Of a stretch of DNA of 50,146 nucleotides, positions 43,233 to 50,146 are shown piece after piece (position 1 is the first letter of the stretch; each line of letters begins with the position of its first letter). Position numbers and translations under genes: made by a program. Source of the stretch: Deltaproteobacteria bacterium (GTDB taxonomy: Bacteria; Myxococcota_A; Polyangia; Polyangiales; JADJMO01); contig JALHOE010000041.1 in the NCBI GenBank assembly GCA_022843175.1, forward strand, positions 1-50,146, given 5' to 3'. The notes below the pieces were generated by a model, which searched no databases, was not told the DNA's origin, and saw only the letters and a list, made by a program, of their open reading frames with translations.

Positions 43233-44701
43233 CAGACGATGGTCGGTCGCATCATGTCCAAGAGGGAAGCACGATCGCGCGACGAGGCGACGATCTGCGC
43301 CGTGAGGCCGTTTTCTCCGAAGCGGTAGAGGCCGCCCTCGATCGGGGCGCGGCCGTCGCTGACCGGGCGACGCAGCCAAACCACCGGACGGCCGCGCTTC
43401 TGCGGCGCCTCGTCGGGCTCGTCGGCGCCGGGTGCGTCCGGGGTCCACGCCCCGGTGTTGCAGAACAGGACGCCGTCCTCCTCCTGGCATCGCGGAATGT
43501 GGGTATGGCCGAAGACGACGGCGCGGGCGCGGTAGATCCGCGCGATGTGGCGGGCGACGCGCTCGACGCGGTCGTACTCCGCCTCGACGCCCGCGTGCGG
43601 CTGGAGGAGCGCGTTGGCGACGCCGGCGGCGATCGCCGACGCCGAGAGCACCAGGCCGAGCCGCGGCTTGAACGCCGCGACGAAGATGCCGCTGACCGCG
43701 ATCGCCGCGAGCAACGCGTGATCGAGGCGCATTTCGCGCACGATGCGCGTCGGCGTGTCGTCGGCGGGCTCGGCGAACAGCTCGGCGTGCGCCTCGATCC
43801 AGTCGCGGTTCACCGCGTTGGCCTCGGCGAAGGCCTTGCGCGCGCTCATCGCCTCGCGCCGGATCGTGCGCGCGACCTCCTTGGGCGGACGCGCGGCGAG
43901 CATCGTCCCGACGACGCGCACCGCGCCGAGGAACCAGGTGCTGGCGAGCGAGTGTCGCGAGAAGAGGTAGTGCTTCGCCCAGTGCGCAAGGTAGGCCGGC
44001 ACGCTGAGCATGAACGAGCGCTCGTCGTACGCGTTGAAGTAGCCCATCCGCGCGATGAGGTGACGAAATGCGACCGACCCGACGGTGGGGAAGATCTCCT
44101 CGCCGAGCGGCGCGAGGGGGCGGAGCGGATCGCGGAACGAGCAGTAGGCGTCGTACTGGTGTCCGTGCTCGACGTGGACGCCGTCCGCGGTTTGATAGAA
44201 CCAGGTGCGCACCCGCAGCTGCCGCGCGCGAGCCTCGGCGGACAGCTCGGGCACGAGGCCGGCGATGAACTCGCAGAGGCGCTGGTGCACTCGCGGGAAC
44301 GAGAGCTGGACGTCGTGGTTTCCGACCACGAACACCACCCGATGACCGGCGCGGACCACGTCGGCGATGGCGCCGAAGAACACCGGGTGGTCGCGGAGGA
44401 TTCGGTCGAGCGTGGCGATCGACGCCTCCTCGGTGCGGGGCGGATCGCCGCCGTCATCTCCGGGGTGCTCGAACTCGATGAAGTCGCCGCCGAAGACCAG
44501 ATCGAGCTGATCGCTACCACCGAGCCGGCCGAGCAAGTGATCGACGAGGCGCCGAAAATCCTCGTCCGGGAAGAACTGCCGCTGGCGATAGCGCATCCAC
44601 GCGCCCTCGCTCTCCACGGCTTCGGCGAGGTGCACGTCCGAGAGGACGAGCGTGTGGCGGATGGGGGTCACCGCTCGTGTGATGACGCTGGGCCCAAACA
44701 T
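43232..44701 (-). CDS. Metallophosphoesterase with embedded membrane segments
   Basis: A calcineurin-like phosphoesterase of 489 aa. Metal motifs: D-V-H in V-L-S-D-V-H-L near residue 22, G-G-D-F-I-E (a GDxxE form rather than GDxxD), V-G-N-H-D-V near 153, H-G-H in V-E-H-G-H-Q-Y-D and F-G-H-T-H near 402. Between the third and last sets, two hydrophobic segments (L-L-A-A-I-A-V-S-G-I-F-V-A-A-F and L-V-L-S-A-S-A-I-A-A-G-V) could cross the membrane, an unusual insertion. ATG 44701 is chosen; the upstream in-frame extension overlaps a neighbour. Start is 40 bases after the previous gene; it is coupled to pheA. Substrate unknown. Confidence 0.86.
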   Translation of the reverse strand: MFGPSVITRAVTPIRHTLVLSDVHLAEAVESEGAWMRYRQRQFFPDEDFRRLVDHLLGRLGGSDQLDLVFGGDFIEFEHPGDDGGDPPRTEEASIATLDRILRDHPVFFGAIADVVRAGHRVVFVVGNHDVQLSFPRVHQRLCEFIAGLVPELSAEARARQLRVRTWFYQTADGVHVEHGHQYDAYCSFRDPLRPLAPLGEEIFPTVGSVAFRHLIARMGYFNAYDERSFMLSVPAYLAHWAKHYLFSRHSLASTWFLGAVRVVGTMLAARPPKEVARTIRREAMSARKAFAEANAVNRDWIEAHAELFAEPADDTPTRIVREMRLDHALLAAIAVSGIFVAAFKPRLGLVLSASAIAAGVANALLQPHAGVEAEYDRVERVARHIARIYRARAVVFGHTHIPRCQEEDGVLFCNTGAWTPDAPGADEPDEAPQKRGRPVVWLRRPVSDGRAPIEGGLYRFGENGLTAQIVASSRDRASLLDMMRPTIV

Positions 44702-44741
44702 GCTCGCCCAACGCGACCGCGCCTGCCCACAGCGAGCGGAG

Positions 44742-45341
44742 CTATCGACGTTCGCCCGCGAGCGGCGACACGCGCTCCATGATCGCACCCGCTGCCTCGA
44801 GGTCGTCGAAGTGGAACGACTCTTCCCCCTCGCCCTCGCCAATCGAGAGCGCGATCGCCTCGCTCTTCACGAACTTGTAGGGGCGGAGGCGCACCTTCGC
44901 GCGCGGGAGTTGCTCGGGCAGAAGGCTCACGACCCACGCCGGCGCGTGGAAGGACTCGAACGTCTCCGGGTGTTGCGACCCGACCGTGCCGACGAGGATC
45001 AGCCGCTGCGCCGTGAGGCCCATCGCGAGCCCGTGCAGCGACGGCTTCGGGAACCCCGGCCGGTCGGGCCAGACCAGCTCCGCCGCAGAAGCGTTCGGGT
45101 TGCCGACGACGGAGTCGACGGCCGCGACGACCGTCGCCTCCGCGAGCGTGCGGAACACGCCGCGCGCGCGGACCTCCTCGGTGAGGCTCTTGCCGAAGCC
45201 CTTGAGGCCCGCCCACGCGCGGGCTGCGGTCATCGTCGGCACGTGCACGCCGGACGCAAAGAACCAGAGCGGCTCGCCCGGGGCGAGGGTGTTCACCAGC
45301 CACGCGTAGTGCTCGGCTCTCCGCTGCTCGTACGCGATCAT
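44742..45341 (-). CDS. Hypothetical 199-aa protein
   Basis: ATG 45341 is the first start with a soluble-looking sequence (I-A-Y-E-Q-R-R-A-E-H-Y-A-W-L); GAGG lies very near. Visible features: A-W-A-G-L-K-G-F-G-K-S-L near residue 41, G-L-T-A-Q-R-L-I-L-V-G-T-V near 110, and an acidic/Phe patch E-G-E-G-E-E-S-F-H-F-D-D-L near the end. No domain recognised; no signal peptide. It precedes the metallophosphoesterase in the same direction by 40 bases and may be in the same operon. A longer frame to 45698 overlaps the divergent lipoprotein. Confidence 0.6.
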   Translation of the reverse strand: MIAYEQRRAEHYAWLVNTLAPGEPLWFFASGVHVPTMTAARAWAGLKGFGKSLTEEVRARGVFRTLAEATVVAAVDSVVGNPNASAAELVWPDRPGFPKPSLHGLAMGLTAQRLILVGTVGSQHPETFESFHAPAWVVSLLPEQLPRAKVRLRPYKFVKSEAIALSIGEGEGEESFHFDDLEAAGAIMERVSPLAGERR

Positions 45342-45436
45342 CGCCTCTGCTCGGTGACGGTCGCTCGTCGGCGGACTGCGTTTCGGGGAGCTTCCCCTCG
45401 CAGCCGGCGAGCGCTGCCAGGATAGACTGTCGCGTG

Positions 45437-45997
45437 ATGCGAACGCTCTGGAGCTTGTCCGCGCTGTCGGTGCTCCTCGTCGCCTGCCACCCAGCGCCGC
45501 CCGCCGACGCCGGCCGCGCTCCGGTGGACGCCGAGCCGCCCGAGGTGGGCAGCACAGTCGCGCTCGCTCCGACCGACGCTGCGGCGCCCGACCCGACGGC
45601 GACGGCGACGCCTGCGATCGACGCCGCGAAGGACGCCGTCGCGCCGCAGTGCCCCGGCTCGTTTGCAGCGGCGCAGACGAGCCCGTGCACGCTCGCATTG
45701 CCCGCGACGAGGTGCGTGTACGCCGAGGGAGAGTGCGCGTGTACGGCCCCGCAGCAGTGCGGAGGCGCGTACATGCCTCATCCGCTCGGCAGCCCGGGGC
45801 AGTTCGCGTGCGTGCCCTCGAGCCCGAGCACGTTGCGCCACGACGGCTGCCCCTTCTCGCCCCCGAAGAACGCCGCGAGCTGCGCCCCGGCGGGGCTCGC
45901 CTGCGAATACGGCCCGTGCTTCTGGTCGAAGACGAAGGCCAACTGCGCCGGTGGGAAGTGGTCCGTCGTGCACCAACAGCTGCCGCCTCCGCCCTGA
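45437..45997 (+). CDS. Cys-rich lipoprotein
   Basis: A 186-aa protein; ATG 45437 (a GTG at 45434 is in frame) starts a signal peptide with lipobox L-V-A-C at about 14-17. An Ala/Pro/Thr-rich linker (18-65) leads to a C-terminal domain with about ten Cys (Q-C-P-G-S-F; T-R-C-V-Y-A-E-G-E-C-A-C-T; Q-C-G-G). Resembles other Cys-rich surface proteins of the window; function unknown. Divergent from the hypothetical gene with 95 bases between starts. Confidence 0.7.
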   Translation: MRTLWSLSALSVLLVACHPAPPADAGRAPVDAEPPEVGSTVALAPTDAAAPDPTATATPAIDAAKDAVAPQCPGSFAAAQTSPCTLALPATRCVYAEGECACTAPQQCGGAYMPHPLGSPGQFACVPSSPSTLRHDGCPFSPPKNAASCAPAGLACEYGPCFWSKTKANCAGGKWSVVHQQLPPPP

Positions 45998-46051
45998 CGC
46001 GCGATTCGCTGCGGGGAGTTCACGCCCGCCACCCGCGCGCGCCGTGACCGC

Positions 46052-46080
46052 TTGCGTGGTTGTTCTCTAGGTTTCAGAAT
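46052..46080 (+). promoter_or_regulatory. Possible sigma70-type promoter overlapping a palindrome
   Basis: TTGCGT at 46052-46057, a 17-base gap, and CAGAAT at 46075-46080 give a weak -35/-10 pair. The predicted start would be near 46087, leaving almost no leader before GTG 46093. The promoter and the palindrome (46057-46092) overlap, which would fit autorepression. Confidence 0.3.
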
Positions 46081-46092
46081 AGAGAACAACCA
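46057..46092. promoter_or_regulatory. 13-bp perfect inverted repeat, candidate operator
   Basis: Arms TGGTTGTTCTCTA (46057-46069) and TAGAGAACAACCA (46080-46092) are perfect complements with a 10-base spacer. The sequence is AT-richer than surroundings and ends directly at the GTG start of the next gene. Arm centres are 23 bases apart (two helical turns), as for a dimeric repressor; alternatively it folds in the mRNA. Confidence 0.6.
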
Positions 46093-47115
46093 GTGACGCT
46101 CTTCTCTCCGCACCCGCTCGTGCTCCAGACCGCCTACGCGGAGCTGAAGCGACAAGCTCGAGAGCAGCCGTTCGTGCTGATCGGCACGCCGGGCAGTGTC
46201 TCTGCCCGCAGGGTCAAGGGTCAGTCGTTTCTCTACCGTCAGTTCTACGATCCCGAGGGCGGTAAGCGCGCCGACTACATCGGCCCGGCCGCGGACGACG
46301 ACGCTGCAGCGCGCGCCGAGGAGATTCGCGCGGAAATCGCGCGAACCAACGCGCTCCTCGACCAAGCGAGGTTACTCGCGCGCGGAGGCTACGTGCGCGC
46401 CGATAGCCGATCGGGCGCGGTCATCGCCGCCGTGGCGAACGCGGGGCTGTTTCGCGCCGGCGCGGTCCTCGTCGGATCGCATGGGTATGGAGTGCTCCTG
46501 AACGAGCTCGGCGTCCGCGCGGCGGCGTTTCGCACGGCCGACGTCGACATCGCGCGCGGCGCGCGGCTCGACCTCGAGGTGCGCTTCGCCGATGTGCTCG
46601 CGGCCACGACGCTCGGCCTGACGCCGGTGCTCGGCTTCGATCGGAAGATCCCTCCGACCTCGTACTCGACGGGGGGACGGGACGGCATTCGCGTCCACCT
46701 CTTGATGCCGACCTCGGGCGATACCGTCGCCGTTCGCCCGATCCCCGAGCTCGCCGCGCACGGGACCGCGCTCCCGCACCTGCGCTACTTGCTCGAGGAG
46801 CCGCTCGAAGCCGTCGCGCTCGGCCGCGAGAGCGTCGTCGCGGTCCGCGTGCCGCGACCGGAGCGGCTCGCGTGGCACAAGACCCTCGTCGCGCAGCTCC
46901 GCACGGTGACGAGCGAGAAGAGAACGAAGGACCTTCACCAAGCCGCGGTCCTCTTCGCGGCGCTCGCGGAGCAGGAGCCGGCGACGGTCCGCGAAGCCTT
47001 CGCCGAGTGCCCCGCGAAGAAGACGGTGCGAAGGGGAGCCGAGCAAGTGCGCGCGATCCTCGAACAGGCCGCGTCCGCGCGTGCGGTGGACGTGCTGACA
47101 TCGGCGCTGCGCTGA
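46093..47115 (+). CDS. GSU2403-family nucleotidyltransferase-fold protein
   Basis: About 340 aa from GTG 46093; a TTG at 46060 (in the palindrome) would add 11 residues. Early residues Q-P-F-V-L-I-G-T-P-G-S-V-S-A-R-R then F-L-Y-R-Q-F-Y and the NTase-like G-S-H-G-Y-G-V (about 133-139) with T-A-D-V-D-I-A (about 153-159) match the GSU2403 nucleotidyltransferase family (minimal NTase fold). Related NTases act as toxins or nucleotide-adding enzymes, e.g. in abortive infection systems, but the function of this family is unproven. No antitoxin-like partner gene is clear next to it. The upstream palindrome suggests own regulation. Confidence 0.75.
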   Translation: MTLFSPHPLVLQTAYAELKRQAREQPFVLIGTPGSVSARRVKGQSFLYRQFYDPEGGKRADYIGPAADDDAAARAEEIRAEIARTNALLDQARLLARGGYVRADSRSGAVIAAVANAGLFRAGAVLVGSHGYGVLLNELGVRAAAFRTADVDIARGARLDLEVRFADVLAATTLGLTPVLGFDRKIPPTSYSTGGRDGIRVHLLMPTSGDTVAVRPIPELAAHGTALPHLRYLLEEPLEAVALGRESVVAVRVPRPERLAWHKTLVAQLRTVTSEKRTKDLHQAAVLFAALAEQEPATVREAFAECPAKKTVRRGAEQVRAILEQAASARAVDVLTSALR

Positions 47116-47183
47116 CCAAGAGTCTCGCGAAGATCGACGATCTCGAGAGAATTCTGGCAGCGAGCGCCCGTTCGCCGAGCGCG

Positions 47184-48563
47184 CTACTTGGTGCGTGACA
47201 GCTCGTCGTAGAGGTACACCGCGCTCTTGATGCCGAGGTGGTAGTTCTCGAGATCGAGCCACTCGTTGGGGGCGTGGGCGTTCTCGTCGGGCTGGCCGAA
47301 GCCCATCAGCAGGCAGGGCTTGCCGGTGCGGTCGGCGATGGTGCGCACGAACGGGATCGAGCCGCCCTCGCGGATGAACACCGTGGGCTGGCCGAACGCG
47401 CGGGTGAACGCGCGCTTCGCGATCTCGTAGACGGGGTGGTCGGTCGGGGCGAGGTAGGGATGGCCGCCGTGGAGGTAGTCGACCTCAACGCTGCAACCCG
47501 CCGGGGCGTGCTTCTGGAAGTGCGCCTCCACGAGCTTGGCGATCTCGCGCGGGTCCTGGTCGGGGACGAGGCGACACGAGAGCTTGGCGCTCGCGAACGC
47601 GGGCAACACCGTCTTCGGCCCCTTGCCCTGGAAGCCGCTCGAGAGTCCGTTGATGTCGAGCGTGGGACGGGTCCACACGCGCTCGAGCGTGCTGTAGCCC
47701 TTCTCGCCCGCGACGGCGGTGGCGCCGACCGACGCGAGCCACGCCTTCTCGTCGAACGGGAGCGCCGCGATCTCCTTGCGCTCGCCCTCGGTGAGGGTGC
47801 GCACGCGGTCGTAGAACCCGGCGATGGTGATGGCGCCGTTCTCGTCGTGGAGGCCAGCGATCAGGCGGGCGAGCGCGTTGGCCGGGTTCTGCACCCCGCC
47901 GCCGAACGAGCCGCTGTGCGCGTCCATCGTGAGCGCGCGAACGGTGATGTCGAAGTACGCGATGCCGCGGAGACCCACGCACAGGGACGGGATGCCGCGT
48001 CCGAACATCGCCGTGTCGCTCACGACGACGAAGTCCGCGCTCAGGCGGTCGCGGTGCTCCTGCATCAGGTCGTCGAGGTGCGCGGAGCCGATCTCTTCCT
48101 CGCCCTCGACGATCATCTTGATGTTGATCGGGAGCGCGCCGCCGCCACGGAGGAACGCCTCGATCGCGTTGACGTGGATGAGGACCTGCCCCTTGTCGTC
48201 GACGGTGCCGCGCCCCCACAGCCGGCCCTCGCGCTCTTCGGGCTCGAACGGCGGCGAGTGCCACTCGGGGAGCGGATCGATCGGCTGCACGTCGTGGTGG
48301 CCGTAGATGAGCAGGGTGGGCTTGCTCGGATCGACCATCCACTCCGCGTAGACCGCGGGGTGCAGCTTCGTCTCGAGGATCGCCGACGTGGTGCACCCGA
48401 GCGCCATCAACCGCTCGCGCAGGTGCTCGGCGGAGCGCCGCACCTCGCCGCGGTGTTGCTCCGAAGAGGAGATGGACGGGATGCGACACCACGTCACGAG
48501 GTCGGCCACGAAGCGCTGCCGCTCGCGGTCGACGTACGACAAAACCTGGTCGAGATCAGCCAC
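47184..48563 (-). CDS. M20-family dipeptidase/metallopeptidase
   Basis: A 459-aa zinc peptidase of the M20 family (carnosinase/CPG2-like dipeptidases). Motifs: I-Y-G-H-H-D-V-Q-P near residue 85 (metal His and catalytic Asp), R-G-T-V-D-D-K-G-Q near 118 (bridging Asp), E-G-E-E-E-I-G-S near 152 (catalytic Glu), and a C-terminal G-H-P-Y / N-A-H-A-P-N-E-W. A dimerisation lid domain lies between. Cytoplasmic, no signal peptide; cleaves short peptides. Starts at ATG 48563, 15 bases after the histidine kinase gene, possibly in one operon. Confidence 0.93.
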   Translation of the reverse strand: MADLDQVLSYVDRERQRFVADLVTWCRIPSISSSEQHRGEVRRSAEHLRERLMALGCTTSAILETKLHPAVYAEWMVDPSKPTLLIYGHHDVQPIDPLPEWHSPPFEPEEREGRLWGRGTVDDKGQVLIHVNAIEAFLRGGGALPINIKMIVEGEEEIGSAHLDDLMQEHRDRLSADFVVVSDTAMFGRGIPSLCVGLRGIAYFDITVRALTMDAHSGSFGGGVQNPANALARLIAGLHDENGAITIAGFYDRVRTLTEGERKEIAALPFDEKAWLASVGATAVAGEKGYSTLERVWTRPTLDINGLSSGFQGKGPKTVLPAFASAKLSCRLVPDQDPREIAKLVEAHFQKHAPAGCSVEVDYLHGGHPYLAPTDHPVYEIAKRAFTRAFGQPTVFIREGGSIPFVRTIADRTGKPCLLMGFGQPDENAHAPNEWLDLENYHLGIKSAVYLYDELSRTK

Positions 48564-48578
48564 GCGCCGTCGACGTTA

Positions 48579-50146
48579 TCACGGTTTCCATGGGCGTTTG
48601 GGTGACTCTGTCAGCGGGAGCGTGGGCAGCCGGCTGTCGGAGTCGCGCGCCGGCATCTTCTGCGTCTGCAGCATGTCGTCGCTCTCGGGCGGGATCTCGA
48701 GCGCGGGCATCTGCACCGTCGGATCCTCGTGGAGCGAGCGGGTGATCAGCCGCTCGCTCGTGCGATCGGCCGGCGGCCGCTCGAACAGCTCGATCGTCGG
48801 GCGCGTGCCGGGCACGGGCGTGGGCATCTTGAAGGGCCGGATGCTCGGCACTGGCTCGGACTCGGGTTGAACGAGTGGAACGAACAGGGTGAACGCGCTG
48901 CCGTGCTCGGGCGAGGACTCGACGTCGATGGTGCCACCGTGGAGCTCGACCAGGGCGCGGGTCATCGTCAGGCCGAGCCCGAGCCCGCCGTGCCGGCGCG
49001 AGCGGATCGGCTGGCGGAAGGCGTCGAAGATCTGTGCAAGCTCCTTCTCGGGGATGCCGCGGCCCTGATCCTCGACGTCGATCCGCACGCCCTCGAGGCG
49101 CTCGCGCGCGAGCCTGGAGATGCGCACGCGCACGACGCCGTGGTCGCAGAACTTCACCGCGTTGGCCACGAGGTTGATCACCGCCTGCGTGAGGCGCGGA
49201 CCGTCGACCCACATCGGGCGGAGCCCTTGCTGGAGCTCGCCACGCACCTCGACCTGGCCGCCCTTCTCGACGGCGAGCTCGCGGCCGCGACGCACGGCGG
49301 TGGAGAGGATCTCCGCGGGCGCGATCCAGTCGCGCGCCAGGTCGAGCTTACCCGCCTCGATCTTCGCGGCGTCGAGGATGTTCTCGATGAGCTCGAGGAG
49401 CTCGCGTCCGCGGCGATCGATGATCGTCAGCGACTCCATCTGCGACGGCCGCAGGCTGTGCTTTTGCAGGAGCGCGACGAAGCCGAGGATGCCGTTCAGC
49501 GGGCTGCGGAGGTCGTGGGACATCGACGCGAGGAACAGATCGCGCATCCGCTGCGCGCTCTCGCGTGCGTCGATCATTCGCTCGCGGCCGCGCGCGAACT
49601 CGCGGAACCGCTCGGCGACGCCCTCGACGCCGCTCCCGAGCTCGGCCACCTCGTCGAAGCGCGCAGGGCCGGCGACGCGGGTGGCGCCGCGGAGGACGTC
49701 CTGCGTACCGAGCAAGCGGATCTCGCGCGATGCGCCGTTGAGATCGCGCGCGACGGCGCGGCCGATGATTCGCCCGACGATGGCGGCGGCGGCGATGGCG
49801 AGCGCCGCGGCGAGGGCGTACACCTCGACCGGCGCGCTGCCGCTCGTGGGCTGGAACCGGATCACCGCGATCGCGTCGTCGAGGCGCACGCGGAGGATGC
49901 GCACGCCGCCCTCGCCGAGCGCGGAGCCGGGGCCCGGCTCGTACTGCGCCGCTTCGGGCGGCAGCAGCGTGACCTGGTAGCCGAGCTCCTCGGCCGCGCG
50001 GATCGCCGCGTCGCGGCCGGCGCCCGACGCCGCGCCCTCGGGCTCGAGGATGCCGCGCGCGAACGCGTAGGCGTCGTCGCGCCGGCTCCGTGCGTCGAGG
50101 GCGCGTACGTGCGCGTCGACGAGGAGCAACGCGCCGAACGCGACGA
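48579..50146 (-). CDS. Sensor histidine kinase, N-terminus cut by window end
   Basis: The open frame continues past 50146; TTG 50129 sits in a hydrophobic segment (V-A-F-G-A-L-L-L-V-D-A) and is not the true start. A periplasmic sensor region (about 20-100) is followed by a membrane helix (Y-A-L-A-A-A-L-A-I-A-A-A-A-I-V-G), HAMP-like helix and the H-box M-S-H-D-L-R-S-P-L-N-G (about 205-215), N box N-L-V-A-N-A-V-K-F, G1 D-Q-G-R-G-I-P, G2 G-L-G-L-G-L. The C-terminal about 100 residues are an extra low-complexity tail. No response regulator is visible next to it; signal unknown. Confidence 0.9.
   Translation of the reverse strand, partial: VAFGALLLVDAHVRALDARSRRDDAYAFARGILEPEGAASGAGRDAAIRAAEELGYQVTLLPPEAAQYEPGPGSALGEGGVRILRVRLDDAIAVIRFQPTSGSAPVEVYALAAALAIAAAAIVGRIIGRAVARDLNGASREIRLLGTQDVLRGATRVAGPARFDEVAELGSGVEGVAERFREFARGRERMIDARESAQRMRDLFLASMSHDLRSPLNGILGFVALLQKHSLRPSQMESLTIIDRRGRELLELIENILDAAKIEAGKLDLARDWIAPAEILSTAVRRGRELAVEKGGQVEVRGELQQGLRPMWVDGPRLTQAVINLVANAVKFCDHGVVRVRISRLARERLEGVRIDVEDQGRGIPEKELAQIFDAFRQPIRSRRHGGLGLGLTMTRALVELHGGTIDVESSPEHGSAFTLFVPLVQPESEPVPSIRPFKMPTPVPGTRPTIELFERPPADRTSERLITRSLHEDPTVQMPALEIPPESDDMLQTQKMPARDSDSRLPTLPLTESPKRPWKP

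Overview
The window is a GC-rich chromosomal segment whose gene content points to a myxobacterium-like bacterium (Myxococcota, probably Polyangia). This is inferred from the content: many Cys-rich lipoproteins, an FHA-GAF-sigma54 activator, a membrane-anchored Ser/Thr kinase, OmpA proteins with calcium-type repeats and a leucine dehydrogenase, with very GC-biased third codon positions. No rRNA, tRNA, CRISPR array, prophage or insertion sequence was seen.

Layout. 1-3 kb: end of a family 4 uracil-DNA glycosylase, a two-domain bPH membrane protein and a propeller-like protein. 3-6 kb: a minus-strand operon of prepilin peptidase and two lipoproteins. 6-10 kb: pyruvate kinase, an outer-membrane barrel, a 700-base region without a clear long gene but with hairpins and a terminator-like end, and an LpxL-type acyltransferase. 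10-14 kb: a minus-strand operon read as 95-aa protein, thioredoxin-fold redox protein, radical SAM protein, UbiB-like kinase. 14-18 kb: diheme cytochrome with a Cys-rich partner, leucine dehydrogenase, a small lipoprotein. 18-21 kb: sigma54 activator, a 56-aa protein, a MmcQ/YjbR protein. 21-30 kb: surface genes, including a 1161-aa protein with 21 Cys-rich repeats, an OmpA protein and a three-gene barrel operon. 29.6-36 kb: M48 protease overlapping a dynamin-like GTPase, Ser/Thr kinase, kelch lipoprotein. 36-41 kb: a plus-strand operon of SDR epimerase, acyltransferase, truB, miaE and an unknown protein. 41-45 kb: lipase with small partner, prephenate dehydratase, metallophosphoesterase. 45-50 kb: a lipoprotein, a GSU2403-type nucleotidyltransferase behind a 13-bp palindrome, an M20 peptidase and a histidine kinase cut by the window end.

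The most notable observation is at 13241-13807. A thioredoxin-fold gene of the AhpC/TSA, PRXL2/AAED1 (SelU/SelL-like) type is interrupted in frame by one TGA, exactly where relatives carry the first Cys of a CxxC motif. The TGA is followed 18 bases later by a perfect 7-bp stem with a GGUC loop, resembling a bacterial SECIS. The best reading is a selenoprotein with a U-x-x-C active site; a plain ORF caller would split or truncate it.

The second notable feature is a family of 24-base imperfect hairpins, about 16 copies in six intergenic loci. All six loci lie just after stop codons and five lie between convergent genes, suggesting REP-like bidirectional 3'-end elements. Assignments come from reading motifs in the sequence; no database search was run.
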